Assembly (NCBI RefSeq): GCF_030052815.1
Contig: NC_079505.1
Span: 75,881,651 to 75,945,650, forward strand
Direction: 5' to 3'
Length of the DNA stretch: 64,000 nt
Source: Hevea brasiliensis
Lineage: Eukaryota > Streptophyta > Magnoliopsida > Malpighiales > Euphorbiaceae
The notes under the pieces were generated by a model. That model did no database searches, had not been told where the DNA came from, and saw only the letters and a list, made by a program, of their open reading frames with translations. The first letter of the stretch is position 1. The number at the start of each line of letters is the position of its first letter. A program made the position numbers and the translations under genes. Below are positions 34,911-47,887 of this stretch, one piece after another.

Positions 34911-37040
34911 TGTGCAGATACTGACCTTGTGTTAAACTGGGAAAAGTGTCATTTCATGGTTCAGGAAGGGATAGTACTTGGACATTTGGTGTCTAACAGA
35001 GGAATAGAGGTTGAAAAAGCCAAAGTTGAAGTGATAGAGAAGATGGCTCCTCCTACCAATGTCAAGGGAATTCGAAGTTTTCTAGGACACGCCGGGTTCT
35101 ACAGACGCTTTATCAAGGATTTTTCTAAAATAGCTAAACCTTTGTCTAATTTGTTAAGTAATGACACACCATTTGTATTTGACCAAGAGTGTTTGGATGC
35201 CTTTTGCAGGTTGAAGCAAGCTCTTATCACTGCACCAATCATGCAACCACCTGATTGGAGCCTACCTTTTGAAATTATGTGTGATGCTAGCAACTATGCA
35301 ATTGGGGCTGTTCTTGGTCAAAGAAAGGACAAAAAGGCTTATGCTATTTATTATGCTAGTAGAACACTGGATGAGGCTCAAACAAATTATGCAACAACTG
35401 AAAAGGAATTTCTAGCAATTGTCTTTGAATTGGAAAAAATCAGACCTTACATTATTGACTCAAAGGTGGTCATATTTTCAGATCATGCAGCCATCAGGTA
35501 TTTGCTCCGTAAAAAGGAGGCTAAGCCTAGACTCATTAGGTGGATTCTGATGCTACAAGAGTTTGATTTGGAGATTAGAGATAAGAAGGGAGCTGAAAAT
35601 GTAGTTGCTGATAATCTTAGTAGGTTGAAATTGGATGGTGAAGAATTGGATGAAATCCCTATTGATGAGTTTTTCTTGGATGAACAACTTTTCTCTCTTG
35701 TTGCTAAACTACCTTGGTATGCAGACTTTGTGAATTATCTATCTTGTGGAGTTTTACCTCTAGGTATGACATGGCAACAAAAGAAAAAGTTTTTGCATGA
35801 GGTGAAATTTTATAGATGGGATGATTCTTTACTCTTTAGGAGATGTTGTGATGGTCTAATTAGAAGATGTATTCCTGAAGAGGAGGTACAGAGTATTATG
35901 CATCATTGCCATGCTTCTGATTATGGAGAACATTTTGGAATCTCTAAAACAGCTAGTAAAATTTTGCAAGCTGGTTTCTTTTGGCCAAATCTTTTTAAGG
36001 ATATGAGGAAATTTGTGTCGGATTGTGATAAATGTCAAAGGAGTGGAAATTTGTCAAAAAGAGATCAAATGCCCCTAAATAATATTCTTGAAGTGGAATT
36101 ATTTGATGTTTGGGGAATAGATTTTATGGGGCCATTCCCTCCTTCATATGGTAATAGATACATCTTAGTTGGGGTTGACTATGTGTCAAAGTGGGTGGAA
36201 GCTTTTGCAACTCCAACTAATGATGCTAGAGTGGTAGTGAAATTCTTGAAGAAATTTGTCTTGAGCAGATTTGGAGCTCCTAGGGCTATAATTAGTGATG
36301 GGGGTTCTCATTTTTGTAATAAGCAATTTGAGAGCCTAATGAGGAAGTATGGTGTAGTGCACAAGATAGCTACCCCATACCACCCTCAAACTTCAGGACA
36401 AGTTGAAATTTCTAACAGAGAGCTCAAGCATATTTTGGAGAAAACAGTGAACAATTCTCAAAAAGATTGGTCTATCAAACTAGATGATGCTTTATGGGCA
36501 TATAGGACTGCCTACAAAACCCCTATAGGAACTACTCCCTTTAGGTTGGTGTATGGTAAGTCTTGTCATTTACCTGTGGAGCTAGAACATAGAGCATATT
36601 GGGCCATTCAAACCTTGAATTTTGATATTAAGCAAGCTGGTGAGAAAAGGTTGTTACAACTTAATGAGCTTGAGGAATTGAGGATGGATGCTTATGAAAG
36701 TGCCCGTATTTACAAAGAAAGAACTAAAGTTTGGCATGATAAGCATCTGAGAAAAAAGGAATTCAAAGAAGGTGATTTAGTTTTGTTGTTCAACTCAAGA
36801 TTGAAATTGTTCCCTGGAAAACTCAAGTCAAGGTGGACTGGTCCATATAGAGTTTCTAAGGTTTTCCCTTATGGAGCAATTGAAATTTGGAGTGAAAAAT
36901 CTGGGAATTTTAAAGTTAATGGGCATAGATTGAAACATTACATAACTGGAGACCCAATAATAGGAGCAAGCTGTTACAAGCTCTCCAATCCCTCACCTCT
37001 TTTCAGTGAAATGCATGAAGAGTCCAGCCAAGGACTATAA
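34911..37040 (+). pseudogene. pol: Athila pol: RNase H and integrase
   Basis: The same frame as RT continues, with the first ATG after the TGA at 34929 (703 codons to the TAA at 37038). RNase H occupies about residues 110-240 (catalytic CDAS, TTEKE, DH and a closing ADNLSRL). Integrase follows: HHCC zinc finger (HCHAS..GEHFG.......C..C), then the catalytic D,D,E triad in [16 protein letters not shown] and the Glu of NRELKH, then a C-terminal domain ending in the GPY/F-like WTGPYRV motif. No chromodomain follows, as expected for Athila. Nothing is broken within this part; only the upstream TGA and frameshifts separate it from gag. Confidence 0.9.
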
Positions 37041-37870
37041 ATTAGCCCTCTTGGGAGGCATCCCAAGTCCTTTTATTTTGCTTTTGCTAATTTACTTTCA
37101 TTTTCATTGATTTTGTTTTTATCCTGAATCTCCCCAAATTCAATTTTTGACATTGTTAAATCTTGTCCCTTGTAGATGTAATTCAATGAAGAAAGGCTGG
37201 TGAACTGTTGGGGAAGTGATTCTTAACTTGAAAATTTTGTCCTTCAAAAGAACTGATTGGTTTTTGCTGCATAACCTGTGCAGGAGCTGCAATCTGGTTT
37301 ATGCAGAGGCAAAGTGCAATCTGCAGCAGATAGATTCTATCCTTGGGCTGCTATCTGGTTTATGCAGAGCAAAAAAAAAAAAAAAAAAATAGAATCTGCA
37401 GCAAAAAGGGTGTCTGCAGCAAATGCCTTGTGTTTTTGGTGAGGTTAGGTGTGTGACTTTTAAGTATGTGTGCTTTTAATCTTAATATGGTGGTAAGTGA
37501 GTTATTTTTACAGTTTTGAGCTTCTTTGGGTTGTAGGATTCAAGGTAGAAATGCTGCATTTTCTTGGCAAAACTTGGAGAGGTCATCACTTGTGAATAGA
37601 TGCAACTTCATGCAGATTTTATTGAGTTTTAATGTGCTAAATGTTGATTTGCAGAATTTGAGTCAAAATGGCATAATTCTCAAAGGTCTTTTATGTAGGA
37701 TCCATTTTTACATGCTTGTATGATGCATTTTTGATGAACTTTGTATATATTGATGTGTTTTTGGTGAAAATTTCTCATGGTTTATGCTTCATAGAATTAT
37801 ATTTCCTCATTTTAGGGTATTTTTCACAGTTGCAATTCATATTCCATTGCAAACTTAATCTTGTTGAATT
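37041..37870 (+). other. Athila copy 2 spacer between pol and the 73-bp array
   Basis: Non-coding. It has short repeats (CTGGTTTATGCAGAG, CTGCAGCA) near 37260-37425 and an A-run at 37371-37389. Short open frames at 37526-37723 and 37716-37964 show no family features. Confidence 0.6.
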
Positions 37871-38790
37871 GTGCATAAGCAACTGCATAGCTTATGCAAT
37901 CCTGCATAACCACAATTCTTGCCATTTTTCACCTTTATTGCAAGTGCATAAGGAGAGTGCATAGCTTATGCAACTCTGCATAGCCTAATTTTGTCAAATT
38001 TCACATCTTTCGAAACCTGCATAAGCAGAGTGCATGACCTATGCACATTTGCATAACTTCAAATTCTTCATTTTCTCTCTCTGCCGAAGTCTGCATAAGC
38101 AGAGTGCATAACTTATGCACTTCTGCATAACCAGAAACCCAGAAAAACCAAACCTGCCGAGGGGTGCATAAGCAAAGTGCATAGCTTATGCACTTCTGCA
38201 TGACCAGAAACCCAGAAAAACCAAACTTGCCGAGGGGTGCATAAGCAGAGTGCATGACTTATGCACTTCTGCATAACCAAAGACTCTGAATTCCAAAAGC
38301 TGCCGAGACATGCATAAGCAGAGTGCATAGCTTATGCACTTCTGCATGACCTCATACTCTGGATCTCAAAACTCACCGAAGAGTGCATAAGCAGAGTGCA
38401 TAGCTTATACACATCTGCATGACCACCAACCCAAATTCCAAAAATTGCCGAAGAGTGCATGAGCAGAGTGCATGACCTATGCACTTCTGCATGACCCGAT
38501 TTTCTGAAAAACCAATTCTGCCGAGAGGTGCATAAGGGGAGTGCATAACTTATGCACTCCCGCATGACTTCACTCCTCAAAATTTCAAGGGTCACCGAAA
38601 CATGCATAAGGAAGGTGCATGACTTATGCACAACTGCATGACCACCAACCTAAGATTTTAATACCTGCCGAACAGTGCATAAGGACAGTGCATGACCTAT
38701 TCACTTGTGCATAAGCTATTTCTCTGAAGTTCAAATCATTCTGAAACATGTATAAAAGAGTGCACAGGTTATGCATAAATCATTTTTCAC
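37871..38790 (+). repeat. 73-bp palindromic tandem array, 13 units
   Basis: Units start at 37871, 37944, 38017, 38091, 38164, 38237, 38310, 38383, 38455, 38528, 38602, 38675 and 38748, that is every 72-74 bp. Each begins with GTGCATAAG, then about 12 nt, then CTTATGCAC, a near-perfect 9-bp stem, then CTGCATGACC and a roughly 30-bp spacer ending in GCCGA. The stem half is the best conserved part and the last unit is degenerate. Long minus-strand frames across it are a by-product of the repeat. The same words occur in the LTRs and after the env-position ORF. Confidence 0.93.
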
Positions 38791-39023
38791 TTATGCAGTC
38801 TTTTACAAACCCGATTCAAATCAAATTCCTTTTCGGCAAACAAAATTCCCACCTCCACTTTCCGACTCTTCTACCCACGACCGTCCTTCAACCTCCATTT
38901 CTTCCAGCATTTTCACCGTCTCTCTCCCTTCTTCTCCACTAGCACTTTCACCACGTAAACCCTAAACCCCCCTCCCCCTACATTTTCATTTCCGCCATTA
39001 TCTCTCCATTCTCTCTCTCGGCA

Positions 39024-40137
39024 ATGGAGTCACCTCCCCATTCCCGTCCAGCTTCTCCTCTCCAGATTTCACCATTGTCAACAATACCTCCTAACCCTAA
39101 CCCATAAGCCAATTATGAAATTTAGATGCTTGGGGCAAAATAGAGAGCTGTCATTGGACCAATTTCATAGCATTTTTGGTTTTGCAATTGATGGGTTATT
39201 TCGAGTACCACATACTGGAGTAGAGGTAGCCAACAAGGGCATTTGGAATGCTGCCCAATTTTGGAGAATCATCACAAACCAACCTCAAACTTTCTCTGCT
39301 GAAGATCAAAAACATCCCAAATACTTGACCCTGCACTTAGGTTTATTCATAGGCTGATTGCTAGCACCATATTGGGCAGAGGGACTAGTTTTGGTGCTGT
39401 GGGGAAATCTGAACTATTTATGTTATAGTGTGCATTTCACAAAGTTAAGGTTTCTCCTGGTTATTTCTTTTGTGAGCATGTGCTGCATATTGCCACCAAA
39501 TCCATAGGTGACATTGTTTTGGGTGGGCTCATCACTGTCATAGCCAAGCATTTTGGTTTTAATCCTGCAGAGCACTCAATACCAGCACTTGTGGACACTT
39601 TATATTTTGTTACTGCACACTTAACCAAAACAGGGTTCAATTTGTCATATTTTGATACTGCCCAACCTGCAGCAGAAACTGAGCCCATTGCACAACCAGA
39701 AACACAACCTTTCCCATCAGTCCCACAGCACCCTACTACACCTACCCCACCCTCACCGCACAGAGACCCCAAAGAACTTCGCCACCCATACCTCCTACAA
39801 ATTTGAACCTTCCTCATCCACCCCTCTCGCATTCAACACTAAAGCCTTATTCACCTATCTTGACAGGCTTAGTGATGATATATACTTTGTGGATAGGAAG
39901 CTTGACACTGGTCTTGATACACTCAAGGATCGTCATGATCACCTATTTGACCTTGTCATGGAAACCAGGGACAAGCAGAAAGAATTGAAGGAAATGGTGA
40001 AGCAACTCATGATCTTTCTGGGCATGCCACCCCCACCTCCATCACCTCCTCCAGCACCATCATTTCAACAGCCGGCAGAAGCCACCAGCCCCTTAGCAAC
40101 ATCTTTGGACAAGGGCAAAACAATAGAACTAGATTAG
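39024..40137 (+). pseudogene. Athila env-position ORF of copy 2, broken
   Basis: An ATG at 39024 opens a short Pro/Ser-rich leader that stops at about 39105. The body then resumes at 39115 in alignment with copy 1, so an internal piece of the ORF is probably deleted around 39100-39115. Further damage: a frameshift near 39300, the TAG at 39426-39428 shared with copy 1, and frameshifts near 39760-39800. The C-terminal segment (39810-40137) is well conserved with copy 1, including a charged stretch and a Pro run. The family is unknown in function; env-like is positional only. Confidence 0.75.
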
Positions 40138-42381
40138 CTTCTGTTTTACTTTTGTTCAATCTTGTAGGACCTTTTCTTTGTAAATATGTTCAAACATTTA
40201 TAGTTTGTTTTGAATTATGTTTGTTTGTTTTGAATTAGTTTGTTTTAAATTCTGTGTTTCTTGAAGTTTTATTGGATAGCTATTACATTAGTCTTCTTTG
40301 ATTTTCATTGCACTTATTACCCTTTTGTACATATTTGCCCATACTCTGTATATATTTTAATGCTTCTACTGCTGGTTGTACATTTCCCCTTGCCAATCCT
40401 CATGCAGCAACTTTTGTATACACTGCACAGGCTATGAATTTCCTTATGCAAATATTTTGCATAGCCTGTGCAACCCTTTCTGCTACTTATGCAGAACTGC
40501 ACAGGTTGTATTCCCTTTATGCAAATGTCCTGCATAGCCGATGCAACCTATATTGCCACTTATGCAGAACCGCACGGCTTATGCACCCTACTTATGCACA
40601 TGTTCTGGACAGCACTTAACTCTGCATAACCTGTGCAGCTTCTTATGCATCCCTTTATCTTGAATTCTCATCTGCTCCATACCAGGTAACTCTTTCTTTT
40701 TGCTCTTAATCTTTACAATTCCTGGTAATTATTATCTGCTTTGTCTTCTGATAATGCATTGCATGAGACATTGAGGACAATGTCCAATTTTGAGTTTGGG
40801 GGTGCACATTTTGATTCTTGGCTTTATTTTTCACATTTTGAGTATAGGAGCATCTCATCCCATTCCATTTACATATATTGTAAATATTTTACATATATTT
40901 CCACACATACATATACATAACACATTTACATACACATTATACATCACATTGCACACAATTGTACACATTGCATACAAATAGACTTCCTCCATTTAGTTAA
41001 TGCATTACTCATTTTAGGAATCATGCACCATGCATTAAAATCTTTTGCCAAATCCCTTGAGTTTTGAAAAGTTACCTATGAGAGTGATTTGACTCACCCT
41101 TTAGTTGGGTTTGTGGATTGAAAGTTTCCTAAAAGGTGCAAGGTTTTGAAGTGTCTATCCCTTGCCTATATCTTCTTAGCCAAAAAGCCACCCAACTAGT
41201 CATTTGGAGAAGGAAGTGTTTAGAGGGAGTTATTGGATATAAGGTAGTCAAATGATGTCTCACCAATCCTAGAACAAATTTTCTAAACCTTTCAAGGCGA
41301 AATACCAGCTTGTACTTGAAAAGAGAGATGATTAGGCATTCTTTGATTTAAACCTTCTCATTTTAAACCTTTGGCCTTTTTCCTAATTAAAATTAACCCT
41401 TGCAAACCCCTTTGAACCTTTTTATTCCTAATCTTTCTTGAAACCCTTATTGCTATCTAGCCAATGAACCAAACACTCCAACCCTTTTCATGAGAATAAT
41501 ATTGAATATTAGGTACACTTTCTAAAAATAATAGAAAATAAAAATAAAAAAAAAGAAGAAAAAAAATATACAATAAAAGGGAGAAGAAATGCTTGTCATC
41601 TTGTAAAAAGTGCTAGTATATGTGCTTTTCACCATTGTCATTCAAAATGAAAGAAATCCACCCAAAGTATTAAAAGAAATGAGTTTGGGGGTGGCAAATT
41701 CTAGGGACAAGCATCAAAAGGAAATGCAAAATACAAGTCTAAAGTATCAAAATGTCCCTCCATTTTATGTGTCTTGTAAAATATGCTAGCACTTGACAAT
41801 CCTCATTGTGTATTTCTTTCTCCTATATATAAAAAAAAAGAGAAAAAGATTTAATAAAGTGTACCTTATGTTTCAAAATTGAAAATATTCTCATGCTTTG
41901 ACTACTTTTTACCCATCTTTCTTCTTAGCCTCTTTTTGAATCCCATGGCCCCATTACATCCCTAAAAAGACCTTTGATCTCTTGATAGTACTTGCTACAT
42001 TAGTGGAGATAGGAGTAGGGAATTTGCCTATGGGATTGGAAAACTATTCATTCATTCATTCAATTCCATCATTCCATATAGAGACACTTTGACTATTGAT
42101 TGTTCTAGAATTCCTTTTGAGCATGACCCTCTCTTTTGATTGGTTGGTTTGGGGATTTTGAATGATAATTGACTTGATGGCTAAGCGGTGAAAGCTTGGA
42201 TAAGCATTAAATTCTTTGCATTTTGAAGGATGGGTATATGAATTGCTGGTATGGCTGAAGGTGTGTTAAGTTACTTCAATTGGTAATTTTCATAGCTCTT
42301 TGGATAAGGCACCCCTAAAAACTTTGCATCACATTCTAAAGTTTGCTTGAGGACAAGCAAAAGCTTGAGTTTGGGGGTATT
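40138..42381 (+). other. Athila copy 2 3' non-coding region with three PPT-like motifs
   Basis: Aligned with 1068-3282. GAGTTTGGGGGT occurs at 40791, 41681 and 42367; the last abuts the 3' LTR and is the probable polypurine primer. TTATGCA/TGCATAGCC words cluster at 40430-40650. No open frame of note. Confidence 0.75.
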
Positions 42382-43995
42382 TGATGCATACAGTTTGCAT
42401 AGTCATTTAGGTCTAATTTTATAACCATTTTTATTTGATTATTAGTCATTTTTAGCTAATTTCATTAGTTAATTAGTTAGTTTTTCATAGTTGTCAATTT
42501 TGCATTAATTTGTAATTTTTACTTTGTTTTGTAGGAAAAATGGTGTTTTTGAAGGACTGAAGAGAATTTTGCCATTGAGGAGTGTCTTCACACCAAAGAT
42601 GTCAAAACAGTTTTCAAGTGAAATATGCATTGACCAAATGTGCATAACTTGCCGCATAAGCCATGCGGATCTGCATAAGGAGAAAGATCATCATTCGAAC
42701 CAAATTAAATGTGCATAAGGAGACTGCATAGCTTATGCACATTCTCGCCTCCCTTATGCACCTTCACGGAATTGTGCATAACCTATGCACCAAGTCATGC
42801 AGTTTCGCATAAGTGACTCAGAACCAGCCAAAAACTGCATAAGGGACTGCATAACTTATGCAGTCCACTTATGCAGTCCCATAAAGAGTTCATTAATGAG
42901 CTGGCAAGAGATTCTCTCAAATAATTCCTCCTAGAACATACCATTTTAGGGCTCCATGTCAGAAAAATGCTATAAATAGTCTCATTTTCCCATTTTAGAG
43001 GAAGGAGACAAGGAGCAAAAAAGGAAAGGAGAGTAGAGGCAGAATTTGAGGAGTCACTTTCACCTTTCACACCATTTTCAACCAAGATTTGCAGATTTCT
43101 TTCTTTCCTTACATTTTTCTACATTTCTAGTGTTTAATTTCTTATTCCCTAGCTTAGATTAAAGCTTTATTTCCATTTAAACTCAATATATCTTGTAAGC
43201 ATTATGGATAGTGAGTAGTTTACTTTTGATTCTGGAGTAAGGGTTGTAATATTTGAGATATTTTGTGAATTTTGATTGGGTAATCCATATTTTGTGGTCT
43301 TAATGAGTTTTATTCATTTCTTGTATGCTTAATGACATGCTTAGTGTAGGATCCCATTAAGTGATGTTCTTAATCCATGGTTGAAGCACCGAAAGGAGAA
43401 GGCATTGTGATAGATAATCAAGAAATTGGACTTAATTAACTTAGACCTAGAAATAGGCTAAGGATTAAGAGGATTCATAGATTAATTAAAGAACTTAATG
43501 GGTCTTAATTAATTCTAACTCCACGAAAGTAGGATTAGTTTGATTAAGGCACTCTTTGTCTCACTCGAAAGGGAATTCAAAGGATTTAAGAATTAATCTT
43601 CTTAAAACCATAAGTTTCATAACATTGGATAACCAATTTAAAATCCCAAAATAGCTCGAATATGAAATCCTGAACTCCGGAATCGCCTTTTTACCATTGT
43701 TAATTTCTAATCGAATTTAATTACTTGCCATTTTGAATATTGCCATATTTGAACTTGCTTATTTCAATTTGCTGCAATTTTAGTTTGATTAATACATTGT
43801 TGAATAGAATATTAATTTTTGCATATTTAGATTTCATACTCCATTACCCATCAATTCATTATTTTAATTTCAAAAATATTTCAATTTACTCAATTTTTTA
43901 TATCAAAAATTCAATCATTAACACAACTCCTCGTGGGATCGATATCTTTTCTATACTACTTGTACGACCCGTGCACTTGCGGTAGGGACGCATCA
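42382..43995 (+). repeat. 3' LTR of Athila copy 2
   Basis: This 1,614-bp LTR starts TGATGC and ends GCATCA, followed by the target duplication CAGTG (43996-44000). The TGCATAAG cluster lies at 42620-42890, then a TATA box near 42972. Confidence 0.95.
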
Positions 43996-45092
43996 CAGTG
44001 ACCTCGTTTCACGTCTGTGAGTAGATATTTATTTTATTTATAATTTCAATATTATTATATTCTTGGCATGCTCATACATCACTTATATTTATATTTATGT
44101 AGTTAAACATTAGGCATGCCTTAATTTGCATTTATACTTGTTAGTACTTGCTTAGTTACTGTGTTTGATAATCTAGAGCTGTGTGTGTGAGTGCGTGTGT
44201 GTGGTATATGTGGATATGGGTAAGACGGGCATATCGGCTTGAGCTAGTCTCGCTTGAGGCCCGGTCCTTTTTGAGAAAGTCGGAGTGAGTACGGCTTTGA
44301 GTTGATCTCGCTAACCCCACATGTGGATTATTAAGTGAAAGTCCGACTCGAGTTGATCTTGCTGGCAGGCTTTGGATTAAGAGAGCTGGGTAGAGAGATC
44401 AGCTTCCCATATATGTATGGATATGACACGGGTGAGTGAGAGCTCCAGATTATCTTTGATGTGAATTATTGTGATTTGTTTGATTTGTATGAAATGATGC
44501 ATTTCATTCATATGGATGCATTAGAATTTGATAGTTATAGAAATTGTAAGTAAAATAAATATTTACTCTCTGAGTCAAATGCTCACTCCTGTTCGCCTTA
44601 TTTTTTCAGGATACAGGAGATTTCTTGTTGAGTTCTAACCTGCCTCTCTCCCTCGCAGGTCATCTATTAATGTTTGTAATATTTTGTATAATTTTGTTAA
44701 CTCCTAGAATTCCGCATGTGTTAGAATACTTATTTGATTTGCGTCTATATTATAATTGTCATGTTGGACTTGTAAACTTATTAAATGCATGTATGATTGG
44801 ACTGGATGAGGGAGCCGAGCTCCCATTTAATTTTTATAACATTATGAGTATGTGGAGGGTGAGCTGAGCTCCCCAAATTCTTATATGTTGTGTTTACAGG
44901 TCGGACGATTCAAAAACTCCCCGTTGTATGGTCCATATTATGACTGGACTCTGTCCAGTTGTCTTCTTGAAATTGGGCTTAACATGGGCCTTAGGATTGG
45001 GTTAAGGAATAGTTAGGCTTACTACGGGCCTCGGGGGCTTTAGGCTGGCCCAAGTCCTAGTGCCGATCCGGCCCATAAGTTGGGTCATGACA

Positions 45093-46784
45093 TAAACTAA
45101 AACCAAAACTGTATCAAAATTACTTAGTACCAAATCGAAACCAAAACTATCACTGCCACTATTATTACTATCACTATCACTACCACTACCACTACCACTA
45201 CTACTACCATTATACTACCACTACCACTACCATTATATTATCATCACCATTGCCATTAACACTACCACTATCACTACCATTACTACTATCACTATCACTA
45301 CTACTATTGTTAGTACTATCACTATCACTATCACAATCATGAACACTATCACTACTAGTATAGTTTTACGTGTAAAAATTGAGATTCGAAAAGAAATTAG
45401 AATTTAAATTGAAATCAAAATCAAACAAAAACTAGAACCAGAACTATATCGAAATTGTTTAAAACCGAACCAAAACTGAAACTAAAGTTTGATTCCAAGC
45501 ATAATTCTTAAAAAAAAAAAAAAGATTTGGCTCCGATTCTGATTCTTGTGTAGAAACGTATTGATTCTACCGAAATCAAAAACAAAACCAAACACCCCTA
45601 CATAGTTTTCCTGAAATTTATTTTGAAAAATTATCATTTAAATCTAATTTTTTATAAATTTAAACATGATATGCTCCACATTTGAAATAAATAGAATTCA
45701 TATATTTGTGTTGTGAATTTATAATAAATTAAATCTAATTTGTATATTTTTCGCTTTAATTTAACTTATTTTTAAAAAAATTTTAATTTAAAATGAAGCC
45801 AATTGAAAGTAAATTTAAATCTAATATTTTGCAATATTTTAAATTTAATCAGAATTAAATTAAATTATTTATATATATTAATTGTAAACATTTAAAGTAG
45901 TGTATTATTTTTTAATATTTAAAATAATATTTTCAAAAAATTGATTATTATTTTTTATAACAGTTTTAAATAATTTTCAATATTTTATCTGAATTTAACA
46001 ACTTCAAGACAACATTTCATTTTTTTAAAATTTATACATAATTTAAAATTAGTTAAGTACAAACATAAATTCATTTTAACAAGATATAGATCTAAATATT
46101 AAACAAGAAAAAAGTAAGTAACTTGAGAGCTGAAAAGTTAAACAATGGAGTGAGAAGAAAAAAAAAAAGTAAACATTAGGCAATTTAGCCGTGTTTTGAC
46201 CCTAGCAATGCGTTTTAGCTTGCAGTGATCTCTCTTCCAGTGATAAGCGATCGAAGATGAGCGGCGGCGTTTGTCTCTCCCAGGTCCCTTTCGGTTTTGA
46301 ACTTGGGTAGACTTGCCTCAATTAGGGTTTTTACTAATGGATTGCAATATAACCGTTCCAATACTAGACTGATTATATTTATTAATCAAGAAACTACTAT
46401 ATATTATAAAAAAAAAATTGTTAATTTCAAATTGAGGTGTATAAAAAATATAACTCATTAAGACATTTTATCAAACATGTTGAAGATGAAAATAAGAAGA
46501 AAAAATGAATTAAAAAAAAAATTGACACTAGAACAATAACAATAGTATTATTTATGAAAGGATCAATATTTAAATTTATGAAATATTTTAATCCCAGCTA
46601 ATTTGCTAGTTAACTATCTAAAATTACAAACCTTAACTTATAAATCGAAGTTAAAAATTATGAAAACCTAGATTTAACAATTGGATTAATTAAGAAGCAA
46701 AACAAGCAAAGAGAAAACCACGAAACATGTACCTTAACTAATAAATAATTTAATTCTTTAGCTATGTCAAAATCAAGAGTGAGA

Positions 46785-46815
<31 letters not shown>

Positions 46816-47281
46816 TATAAAGCTCTATACAAATTTTAAAACATGTATCATTTTATTTTTATTTTTTTTTTATCATTTCACTTTTTTTTTTCTCTTTTAT
46901 ATCTTACTTTTTATATTTTTCATTTTTAGAGTTTTCTAAATAAATATTCTCACCTTATAATATTTAATATTATCATTGTTTTTTCTTTTAAAATATTTTT
47001 TAGTATAATAATATCTCAATTCCATAATTTTATCAATACCATTATCATTATAGTAATATATATATATATATATATATATATTACAAAAATTGGGAGCCAA
47101 GGGCTCCATGTCCTTTGATTCTAGAATTAAAATATTACAACTACGATACATCTATTTTTTTAGGAAAAGAAAATGGGAGGGGGGCTGCGTCCGCCATTGT
47201 TACAATTATAGTGATTATTGGTATGAATAGTTTTAATTATATTGGTTTGTTAGATTCCAGTGTTCTTTGACATTGAAACCA
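45093..47281. other. Intergenic remnant of duplicated unit 2
   Basis: No complete gene. 46116-46175 matches the SDR upstream block of unit 1 (9868-9920), and 47100-47290 matches 11560-11720 and 12940-13030, so these are original host sequence left between insertions. 46190-46340 is less AT-rich and has a gene-start-like ATG at about 46257, followed by a CAG|GT-like border, but nothing recognisable follows. (TA)n runs lie at 46790-46820 and 47057-47080. Confidence 0.55.
45140..45362. repeat. Degenerate ACT/ACC triplet repeat
   Basis: About 220 bp of interrupted CACTAC/TATCAC triplets. Similar shorter runs stand at 27815-27870 and within the MITE core at 16080-16270. Confidence 0.85.
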
Positions 47282-47887
47282 CTTTGTTTGGGGAAAATTA
47301 TTATTTAATTTTTATATTTTAATGAAATTAATTACTTACTTAATGTAGTTTATATATTTTATTTTTGTTAAACTATTTAATTCTTTATTAAATTTTTTGT
47401 TATTTAAATTATTATTTAGTCTCTCTATTTTAGTAAAATTAATTAGTTAGTCATTATATTTTAAAAAATATATTAATTAGTTTATATAATTTGATTATGT
47501 TAACTTTTTAGTCTCTCTCTCTCTTTTTTTTTTATACCCAAGCTGCCTTAACTCTCTTCCCTTATTTTTCTCTTCCCATTTTTCTTCCCCTCCACACACA
47601 CAACCTTCTCCCTTCATATTCTCTCTATTTTTCATGGATAAATTTCTCCAATAATCACTTAACTTTGTTAATTATTTCATTCTAGTCATTATACTTTAAT
47701 TTGTTTCAATAAAATCACTTATCTTTTTTATTTTTTCACTAATAGTCACTTAAACTAGAATCCGGTAGAATCGCTAGTGAACTCTTATATGGCATGTCTT
47801 ATGTGACTTTAATTCATAAAAAAAAAAAAAATCTTTTTGATAGATCAAATTAAAAAACTAAAGAAAAAAAAAAGTTTTTATCTCTAT

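Larger units (their letters stand above)
29737..43995 (+). mobile_element. Complete Athila-type Ty3/gypsy retrotransposon, copy 2
   Basis: This 14,259-bp element has two LTRs (29737-31352 and 42382-43995), a tRNA-Asp-type primer site, gag, protease, reverse transcriptase, RNase H, integrase, an extra ORF in the env position and a long 3' region. CAGTG flanks both sides (29732-29736 and 43996-44000), a perfect 5-bp target duplication. The pol order with RT before integrase marks Ty3/gypsy; the Asp primer site and the extra ORF mark the Athila group. Coding lesions are few: stops after gag, two frameshifts around protease, one TGA between RT and RNase H, and damage in the last ORF. Together with similar LTRs this suggests a fairly young, recently non-functional copy. 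Confidence 0.95.
28148..45092 (+). repeat. Solo LTR of a large gypsy-type element, split by Athila copy 2
   Basis: The left arm 28148-29736 starts TGTAGCACCCC and the right arm 44001-45092 ends GGGTCATGACA; together they make about 2,681 bp. TAAAC flanks both ends (28143-28147 and 45093-45097), a perfect 5-bp target duplication directly around one LTR, so the internal region and second LTR were lost by LTR-LTR recombination. Joined across the Athila insertion, the arms align with 4894-7520. The left arm has a GC-rich block near 28440-28700. There is no coding frame. Confidence 0.88.

Noticed and set aside
38001..38631. Long minus-strand open frames (38001-38255, 38113-38328, 38332-38631)
   Set aside because: They are the 73-bp repeat read in frame, rich in His/Ala/Leu/Cys by repetition, and they stop with the array.
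37871..38790. CRISPR-like look of the regularly spaced palindromic repeats
   Set aside because: The unit is 73 bp with related, not unique, spacers, there are no cas genes, and the array lies inside a plant retrotransposon.
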